Shown here: positions 58,894-64,000 of the stretch, piece after piece
Layout: every line of letters starts with the position of its first letter
How positions within the stretch are numbered: the first letter of the stretch is position 1
Assembly (NCBI RefSeq): GCF_003387615.1
Contig: NZ_QUNS01000009.1
Location: 1 to 64,000 of the forward strand
Reading direction: 5' to 3'
From: Tenacibaculum gallaicum
Lineage (GTDB): Bacteria > Bacteroidota > Bacteroidia > Flavobacteriales > Flavobacteriaceae
Length of the DNA: 64,000 nucleotides
Translations under genes and position numbers: made by a program
The notes under the pieces: model-generated
Seen by the model: the letters and a program-made list of their open reading frames with translations, nothing else
Databases searched by the model: none
What the model was told of the DNA's origin: nothing

Positions 58894-59505
58894 ATGAAGA
58901 AAATATTACTATTAATTTTTACTGTTTCAATACTGTCTTGCAAGAGTCAAGGTAAAAGAGCTGTTTTAGGAGAGTCTGATTTTCAGAAAGAAATGAATAC
59001 TAAGTTTAAAGATGCTTCTAGGTCACCATTAACTAAAAAAGGATTGAAAGAGTTTAATGGGTTAAATTTTTTTCCTATTAATGAGAAGTATAAAGTAAAT
59101 GCTAGTCTAGAATTGTTACCGAATGCTCCTGTTTTTAATTTTCCTACTACAACAGATAGGGTAGTGTTATACAAAAAGTACGGAATATTATCTTTTTCTG
59201 TTGATGGAGAAGAGTTTGAGTTGGCAATTTATCAAGATGTAAAGCCTGACCCAGAATATGCTAACCATTTATTTTTACCTTTTTTAGATAATACGAATGG
59301 AAAAACGTCTTATAAAGGTGGTCGTTTTATAGATGTTTATACAACAGATATAAAGGATGATGGTACTATTGTAATAAATTTTAATGAAGCTTATAATCCT
59401 TACTGTGCATATAGTGATCGTTATTCTTGCCCAATTACACCAAGTGATAATTATTTAGATGTAGAAATTAAGGCAGGGGTGATGTCTTATGAAAAACCTA
59501 ATTAA
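58894..59505 (+). CDS. DUF1684-domain lipoprotein
   Basis: 203-residue predicted lipoprotein: the N-terminus ILLLIFTVSILSCKSQG has a lipobox with Cys at about residue 16. The DUF1684 core is recognisable by GLNFFPINEKYKVNA, TDRVVLYKKYGILSF, FLPFLDNTNGKTSYKGGRF and the C-terminal NPYCAYSDRYSCPI, which carries the family's paired cysteines. The biochemical role of the family is not established as far as I know. Single-gene unit with a terminator directly downstream. Confidence 0.88.
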   Translation: MKKILLLIFTVSILSCKSQGKRAVLGESDFQKEMNTKFKDASRSPLTKKGLKEFNGLNFFPINEKYKVNASLELLPNAPVFNFPTTTDRVVLYKKYGILSFSVDGEEFELAIYQDVKPDPEYANHLFLPFLDNTNGKTSYKGGRFIDVYTTDIKDDGTIVINFNEAYNPYCAYSDRYSCPITPSDNYLDVEIKAGVMSYEKPN

Positions 59506-59506
59506 A

Positions 59507-59538
59507 TAAAAAAGTCCTGCAATCTGCAGGACTTTTTT
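59507..59538. terminator. Bidirectional terminator between convergent genes
   Basis: Stem AAAAAGTCCTGCA / TGCAGGACTTTTT with loop ATC, flanked by A-rich sequence on the left and T-rich on the right. It serves the DUF1684 gene and the convergent crotonase gene, whose last codons overlap it. Confidence 0.85.
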
Positions 59539-60241
59539 ATTTAGAAGGAGGTGTTAAGCCTTCTTCACTGTCTTGTTTGATAGCTTTTGCTAATGAGTCT
59601 AAATAAGACTCTCTTACTTTTAACTTGGTCTCTTTATGTGCTTTCTTATTTAGTTTAGAAAACATTTCAGCAACCTTTACTGCTGTGGGTAGTAAGTGTT
59701 CTTGGGGAACAACTTTATCTAAAAAACCAGCGGTAATAGCATTTTTAGGGTTGTATATTTCTGAGCAACTAACGCTTCTTTCGAAATAAACAGGAGCTAA
59801 ACGTGCTTTTGCTATCTCAATTCCAGCATTGTGCATGGTCATACCAATTAAAATTTCGTTCAATCCGATTTTAAAGTCACCTTCAATACCTAGCCTATAA
59901 TCAACAGATAGTAGTAAAAAAGCTCCTTTGGCAACTGCGTGCCCAGAACAAGCTGCAATTATTGGATAGGGGAAAGAAAGCATTCTGTGTGATAATTGAG
60001 ATCCTTTGGTTACTAGTTCTAAAGCTGATTCAGGAGATTGCGTCATGCTTTTTAAATCGTAACCTGCAGAGAATATCCCTGGTTGTCCTGTTAATATTAC
60101 TGGTTTTTCTTCTTTTTCAGCTTTATCAAAAGAGATGTTTAAAGCGTCAATCACTTCATGAGAAATAGCGTTAGCTTTTCCGTTTGTAATAGTAATTATT
60201 ACGTAGTTGTCTTCTGATTTGTATTGTATAAGTTCGCTCAT
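59537..60241 (-). CDS. Crotonase/enoyl-CoA hydratase family protein
   Basis: 234-residue crotonase-fold protein. The oxyanion-hole segments are visible as GQPGIFSAGYDLKSM and HAVAKGAFLLLSVDYR. In the catalytic region IGLNEILIGM keeps the first active-site Glu; the second Glu of true hydratases is not in its usual place, so it may be an isomerase, thioesterase or hydratase of another type. The length is at the short end of the family. It stands alone between a terminator and crcB. Confidence 0.82.
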   Translation of the reverse strand: MSELIQYKSEDNYVIITITNGKANAISHEVIDALNISFDKAEKEEKPVILTGQPGIFSAGYDLKSMTQSPESALELVTKGSQLSHRMLSFPYPIIAACSGHAVAKGAFLLLSVDYRLGIEGDFKIGLNEILIGMTMHNAGIEIAKARLAPVYFERSVSCSEIYNPKNAITAGFLDKVVPQEHLLPTAVKVAEMFSKLNKKAHKETKLKVRESYLDSLAKAIKQDSEEGLTPPSK

Positions 60242-60296
60242 TTATTATATAAAATTTACTCACAAAGTGAGGTTGGTTTCAAGGTTATGGTATTGT

Positions 60297-60689
60297 TTAA
60301 ATTGCTTGTGGATTCGTCCAAAGATAATTTACTAAGTAAATCCCTGCAAAAACAGCTAAAAACCCGAAAATAAAACTTGCTATTGTGTATGTGGCAAAAG
60401 AGGTAAAGTCTCCAGATTTTAAAAAGACATGATTTTCATAAGCAAAAGTAGAGAAAGTGGTAAAGCCTCCACAAAAGCCAGTAGCTAGTAATAGGGTGTG
60501 ATTTTGTGTTAGTGTTTCATTTTTGACAGCAAGTCCTAAAATAATACCGATAAGTAAGCTCCCAAGAATGTTGGCTGCAAAAGTTCCATACGGAATTCCT
60601 GTTTGCGAACTATTCAGGGTTTTTCCAATAATATATCGTAATACGCTTCCTGCTCCGCCGCCTATAAAAACTAATAATAACTGTTTCAC
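60297..60689 (-). CDS. crcB: Fluoride efflux channel
   Basis: Dual-topology fluoride channel (Fluc/CrcB) of four helices that protects the cell from fluoride. GGGAGSVLRYIIGK at the N-terminus, TFAANILGSLLIGI with the pore Asn, and GFCGGFTTFSTFAYE with the phenylalanine box and central Na+ site. Length 130 is standard. Its upstream region shows no sequence that I can fit to the fluoride riboswitch consensus. Confidence 0.93.
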   Translation of the reverse strand: MKQLLLVFIGGGAGSVLRYIIGKTLNSSQTGIPYGTFAANILGSLLIGIILGLAVKNETLTQNHTLLLATGFCGGFTTFSTFAYENHVFLKSGDFTSFATYTIASFIFGFLAVFAGIYLVNYLWTNPQAI

Positions 60690-60792
60690 AAAAAAAATAT
60701 TTCTAAGTTAATAGCTTGGTTTTACTCTTTTTATTTATGAGAGATGTTGAAAAAATCTTTACAAGAGTTTTTCATATCATTGCGAAAATAAG

Positions 60793-60818
60793 AAAACCTC
60801 ACAAATTTGTGAGGTTTT
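60793..60818 (-). terminator. Terminator after the SRPBCC gene
   Basis: Perfect 26-base palindrome AAAACCTCACAAA / TTTGTGAGGTTTT located 26 bases beyond the stop of the minus-strand gene at 60844. Confidence 0.75.
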
Positions 60819-60843
60819 AATTATGAATAAGTTGTAAAATCAG

Positions 60844-61869
60844 TTATTCTACAGGGTAATAAATATCTGTTTGAATTTCTTCAGGTTTAACCGTTGTAGG
60901 GTCATTTACATATAGTTCCCAAATAGGCCAATTTTGTTTGAGATTATTCTCTTTTAAGTATGCATCGATTTTCATATGTGCTTCGTAATCACCATCACCA
61001 TAATTTCCAAATTTAGAAATCATAACACTATTACCAGCAGGTAAGTTAATTGTTTCCATCCCTTTGTCTGGTGTGATAGATTTGTGTAGTAAAAGACCTA
61101 TATAAAACTCTGTTTCGTTATTGGTTTCATCATACTTGGTGTAAACAGCAGCAGGAATAAAATCATCCTCACTTAATCCGCTCTTAACAGCGTACGTACC
61201 CGCTTTTGGCATATCTTGCATAAATAATTTGGTCATTTCTTCATGATTAATCTTTGTTTTATGCGGGTAACCGATAAAGTTTTTCTCAGTAAGCTCTTTG
61301 GTTGTTACTTGACTTGTGGAAAACTTAGGAGCTGCAGGAACAGTCTCTAAGATTACTTTTTCAAGATTGTTAAGTCCTTTTTCTTCCATAGGACCAAGCA
61401 TATTGTTCCAGCCTCCTGATAACGCTGCAAAAAATTTGAAAATAAACGGATTATTATCGGCTTTCATTCCCCAAGTTACTTTTGTGCCTTCAGAAACTTC
61501 TTCAAACGTCCAATAAATATCTCCCGGTTCATAATCACCAAAAGCTATTTTTTGGTTGATAGATTTGTTAGGAACTACAGCAACAGTTTCCATTTTCCCA
61601 GGTCCTTCTTTGCTCGTCCAACTATCAGACGCACCAACTCCTACTGTTTTGTCCCCATAAGTAACTACAATAGTAGTGTCTTCTTCATGCCAAGGTCCCC
61701 ATTTTTCCCATGTCTTTAGGTCGTTAACGGTGTTGAAAACATGGCTTACTGGAGCTTTGATAATCTTATTTCTACTTACATCATAACTGCTAGAAAAGGT
61801 AGCTACGTAAATGAGAAATATAACAATTAAGGCGACTAGGAGTAGAAAAAAATACTTTATAAACTTCAT
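60844..61869 (-). CDS. SRPBCC-domain protein with a GyrI-like effector-binding domain
   Basis: An N-terminal membrane segment (about residues 5-25) is followed by an SRPBCC/polyketide-cyclase-like domain (about 33-165: VFNTVNDLKTWEKWGPWHEE, TKVTWGMKADNNPF). The C-terminal part (about 190-341) has the GyrI-like/AraC-effector fold: NFIGYPHKTKINHEEM, GTYAVKSGL, ending in WPIWELYVNDP..EIQTDIYYPVE. Length 341. Such fusions probably bind a hydrophobic small molecule; the ligand is unknown. Confidence 0.85.
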   Translation of the reverse strand: MKFIKYFFLLLVALIVIFLIYVATFSSSYDVSRNKIIKAPVSHVFNTVNDLKTWEKWGPWHEEDTTIVVTYGDKTVGVGASDSWTSKEGPGKMETVAVVPNKSINQKIAFGDYEPGDIYWTFEEVSEGTKVTWGMKADNNPFIFKFFAALSGGWNNMLGPMEEKGLNNLEKVILETVPAAPKFSTSQVTTKELTEKNFIGYPHKTKINHEEMTKLFMQDMPKAGTYAVKSGLSEDDFIPAAVYTKYDETNNETEFYIGLLLHKSITPDKGMETINLPAGNSVMISKFGNYGDGDYEAHMKIDAYLKENNLKQNWPIWELYVNDPTTVKPEEIQTDIYYPVE

Positions 61870-61919
61870 GATTATAGTTTTTGATTGAGTTATAAAGTTA
61901 CTGATTTTTAAATTATTAT

Positions 61920-62891
61920 CTATAATTCCACATCGTTAGTATCCGTCCAGTTCCACTTCCCAGCAATAATTCCGTTTTTTACGGTAACAATACCAGGGTT
62001 AGCTCTAATTACTGTTTTTAAAGCAGTTTCGTCACAAAATCCGAAAGTATAAGGAAGTCCGTACTCTTTTTGAATTGTAGCTAAGTCTTCAATATAGGAA
62101 GCCGTTAATATATAAACTTCATAACCTTGTTCGCTAGCTTTTTTTGCTACTTTAGAAACTTCAGTAATTCCCTCTTTTTCTGTCTTGTCAAGGTTAGACA
62201 TTATAATGAGCATAGCTTTTTCTTTAGCTAGCATTTCTTCTAATTTGTCACCTTCATCTGTTTCTATCATGAAATCATGTATAGGAGGAAGCTCGTCGCT
62301 ATTTTCTGGGTATTCCATTCCTTTAGCAATATCCGTTCCTATAGAATAAGCTCTAAAATCAATAATTGGTAAGTGTTGTAAAACATAATAAGTTACAACT
62401 AGTGATAAAACAACAGAGGTAATGGTTGTTAAAGAAGCAAACTTATTTGAAATTAAAGGTTTAATATATTTAACTCCTAAAATAAGAATGACTATAAAAA
62501 ACATAAAAACAACATTTTTATAAAATGTTTCTTTAGGTGTAAGTTTTAAAGCGTCACCAAAGCAACCGCAATCTGTAACTTTATTGTAGGTGTATGAATA
62601 CCAGGTTAAAAATAAGAATATTAGGTTTATACCAAATAAACTCCAAACGGTAAATTTTGCTTTATAGCCTACTAAAAGCATAATACCTAAAACTAATTCG
62701 GTAACAATTAAAAGAATTGAGAATGGTAAAGCATAAGGAATTAAAAATTCTAAATTTAATACATCGGCACCAAAGTATTCTTCAAATTTATATTGAGATC
62801 CAATAGGGTCTACCAATTTTACAAATCCAGAGTAAATAAAAAGAAGACCTACAAGTACTCTTGAAATATGTGTTAACATTTTTAAAATCAT
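61920..62891 (-). CDS. DoxX/MauE-like membrane protein with a thioredoxin-like C-terminus
   Basis: Resembles the Bacteroidota proteins annotated as BT_3928 family. The N-terminal half has four or five helices, with LVGLLFIYSGFVKLVDPIGS typical of DoxX/MauE and TDCGCFGDALKL, a conserved cysteine motif of the MauE branch. After residue 200 a soluble region (AMLIIMSNLDKTEK, GYEVYILTAS, NPGIVTVKNGIIAGKWNW) resembles a thioredoxin-like fold without an obvious CxxC. A redox or thiol-related role is inferred. An ATG four codons in is an alternative start. DUF1599 gene is upstream by 16 bases. Confidence 0.8.
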   Translation of the reverse strand: MILKMLTHISRVLVGLLFIYSGFVKLVDPIGSQYKFEEYFGADVLNLEFLIPYALPFSILLIVTELVLGIMLLVGYKAKFTVWSLFGINLIFLFLTWYSYTYNKVTDCGCFGDALKLTPKETFYKNVVFMFFIVILILGVKYIKPLISNKFASLTTITSVVLSLVVTYYVLQHLPIIDFRAYSIGTDIAKGMEYPENSDELPPIHDFMIETDEGDKLEEMLAKEKAMLIIMSNLDKTEKEGITEVSKVAKKASEQGYEVYILTASYIEDLATIQKEYGLPYTFGFCDETALKTVIRANPGIVTVKNGIIAGKWNWTDTNDVEL

Positions 62892-62907
62892 AGGGGTGTT
62901 TTTTAGG

Positions 62908-63453
62908 TTAATTATCTGATTCAGAAAGGTGAATCATGGCAAAAATAGCATAATTAATCATATCTTGATAATTAGCATCAATTCCCTCAGAAACTAGGGT
63001 TTTGCCTTGATTGTTTTCAATTTGTTTTACACGAAGTAGTTTTTGTAAAATTAAGTCGGTTAATGAAGAAATTCTCATATCTCTCCAAGCTTCACCATAA
63101 TCATGGTTTTTGTTTTCCATTAATTCTTTGGTAACCTTTATATGTTTATCATATAAGTTTGTAGCCTCTTCTGTTGTTAGATCAGGTTGCTCAACAATAC
63201 CTAAATCAATTTGAATTAATGCCATTACCGAATAATTGATAATACCAATAAACTCTGATTTTTCTCCTTCATCAACTTTTCGTTCAGTATTTTCTTGTAA
63301 TTGGCGTATACGTTGAGCTTTTATAAATATTTGATCAGTTAATGATGGAAGTCTTAAAACTCTCCAAGCACTACCATAATCACTCATTTTTTTTACAAAC
63401 AAACTTTTACATTCTTCAACTACAGCATCATACTGTTTAGAGGTGTTCTGCAT
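62908..63453 (-). CDS. DUF1599-domain protein
   Basis: 181 residues with an internal duplication. Two similar halves carry KKMSDYGSAWRVLRLPSLTDQIFIKAQRIRQ (shown in pieces: SDYGSAWRVLRLPSLTD, about residues 24-40) and NHDYGEAWRDMRISSLTD (about 115-132), each ending in an INYS/INYA segment. This is the DUF1599 arrangement, also described as a nucleotide-modification-associated domain. Function unproven. It is divergent from folP with an 80-base gap and precedes the DoxX-like gene. Confidence 0.85.
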   Translation of the reverse strand: MQNTSKQYDAVVEECKSLFVKKMSDYGSAWRVLRLPSLTDQIFIKAQRIRQLQENTERKVDEGEKSEFIGIINYSVMALIQIDLGIVEQPDLTTEEATNLYDKHIKVTKELMENKNHDYGEAWRDMRISSLTDLILQKLLRVKQIENNQGKTLVSEGIDANYQDMINYAIFAMIHLSESDN

Positions 63454-63533
63454 CTTTCTTATTTAAAAGTATTCGACCAAAAATAGTAAATATTACAAGC
63501 TTTTCATTTATTTTTACTTGGAAATTTAGTGTG

Positions 63534-64000
63534 ATGACAATTAATTGTAAAGGAACCTTGGTAGATTTAACTAAGCCTAAGGTTATGGGGATTTTAAATG
63601 TAACTCCTGATTCTTTTTTTGATGGTGGTAAGTATAAAAATGAACGTGATATACTGTTACAAACGGAAAAGATGTTGTATGATGGTGCTACATTTATTGA
63701 TGTTGGTGCGTATTCTTCACGTCCTGGAGCTAAACATATTTCCGAAGAAGAGGAACTAGAAAGAATGCTTCCTGTTGTAACGTTACTGGTGAAAAAATTC
63801 CCTAAAATTCTTATTTCAGTAGATTCTTTTAGAAGTAGAGTAGTAGAAGAATCGATATATGCAGGAGCTACCATGATTAACGATATTTCTGGAGGAAAGA
63901 TGGATAAGCAAATGTTTGAAACAGTAGCAAAATTGCAAGTTCCATATATAATGATGCATATGCAAGGAACACCACAAAGTATGCAACAAAATCCGCAATA
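63534..64000 (+). CDS. folP: Dihydropteroate synthase (5' part, runs off the window)
   Basis: The open frame from ATG 63534 continues to the end of the window (155 codons visible of about 270). It shows the pABA/pterin-binding signatures MGILNVTPDSFFDGG (about residues 18-32), GATFIDVGAYSSRPGA, DSFRSRVVEESIYAGATMIN and MMHMQGTPQSMQ. The enzyme condenses pABA with the pterin pyrophosphate; FolC at the left end of the window acts next in the pathway. The 3' end is outside the sequence. Confidence 0.93.
   Translation, partial: MTINCKGTLVDLTKPKVMGILNVTPDSFFDGGKYKNERDILLQTEKMLYDGATFIDVGAYSSRPGAKHISEEEELERMLPVVTLLVKKFPKILISVDSFRSRVVEESIYAGATMINDISGGKMDKQMFETVAKLQVPYIMMHMQGTPQSMQQNPQ

Noticed and set aside
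60690..60780. Fluoride riboswitch upstream of crcB
   Set aside because: I could not find the conserved GGnGAUGG and GCC elements or a matching fold in the leader.
63437..63998. Minus-strand frames at the right end
   Set aside because: They are shadows of the incomplete folP gene, whose plus-strand translation contains clear family motifs.

Overview
The window looks like chromosome of a marine member of the Flavobacteriaceae (Bacteroidota), probably Tenacibaculum or a close relative. The phylum-level evidence is direct: an AT-rich sequence, promoters of the Bacteroidota form TTG-N18-21-TAnnTTTG, few visible Shine-Dalgarno sites, a type IX secretion/gliding pair (PorV and GldJ), a fused ResB-CcsA cytochrome c synthase, and a two-gene methylmalonyl-CoA mutase. 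The genus is inference only.

Layout. 1-7.4 kb: housekeeping genes (acyl-CoA dehydrogenase, anmK, an amino-acid dehydrogenase, exbB-exbD-tonB, folC) and two identical tRNA-Val genes. 7.4-34 kb: one long plus-strand surface-polysaccharide locus. It has nucleotide-sugar genes (tviB-like, wbpB-like, ugd, a UDP-glucuronate epimerase), export genes (a large six-SLBB Wza and a kinase-less Wzz), an enterobacterial-common-antigen-like dTDP-Fuc4NAc block (rfbB, rfbA, wecD-like, wecE, wecF), a Wzx flippase, a Wzy-type polymerase, three family-4 glycosyltransferases, a PglC-type priming transferase, an amino-sugar module (acetyltransferase, divergent PLP enzyme, FemAB-like protein, PglE-like aminotransferase) and rfbC. 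34-50.6 kb: LysM lipoprotein, guaA, a FabH-like ketosynthase, cdd, porV, gldJ, murF, a BadF-type sugar kinase, a PglF/WbpM-type dehydratase, and ccsBA. 50.6-64 kb: psd, a TIG-domain lipoprotein, mutB and mutA with a secreted-protein gene between them, a DivIC/FtsB-like gene, udk, tRNA-Thr and tRNA-Pro, several small conserved genes, crcB, and the 5' part of folP running off the end.

The most informative structure is in the polysaccharide locus, a mosaic with four decayed genes. The tviB-wbpB pair is present twice, on either side of ugd/epimerase/wza/wzz. In the left copy tviB is frameshifted and wbpB is intact; in the right copy tviB is intact and wbpB is a deleted, stop-containing remnant. 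One working gene of each is left. A remnant of a YdjC/ChbG-type deacetylase lies between two glycosyltransferases, and the last 67 codons of a second rfbB sit just after rfbC at the right end. These scars indicate repeated recombination or gene replacement at this locus. I saw no CRISPR array, complete insertion sequence, prophage, rRNA or defence system. Apart from the polysaccharide locus the content is ordinary for the group.
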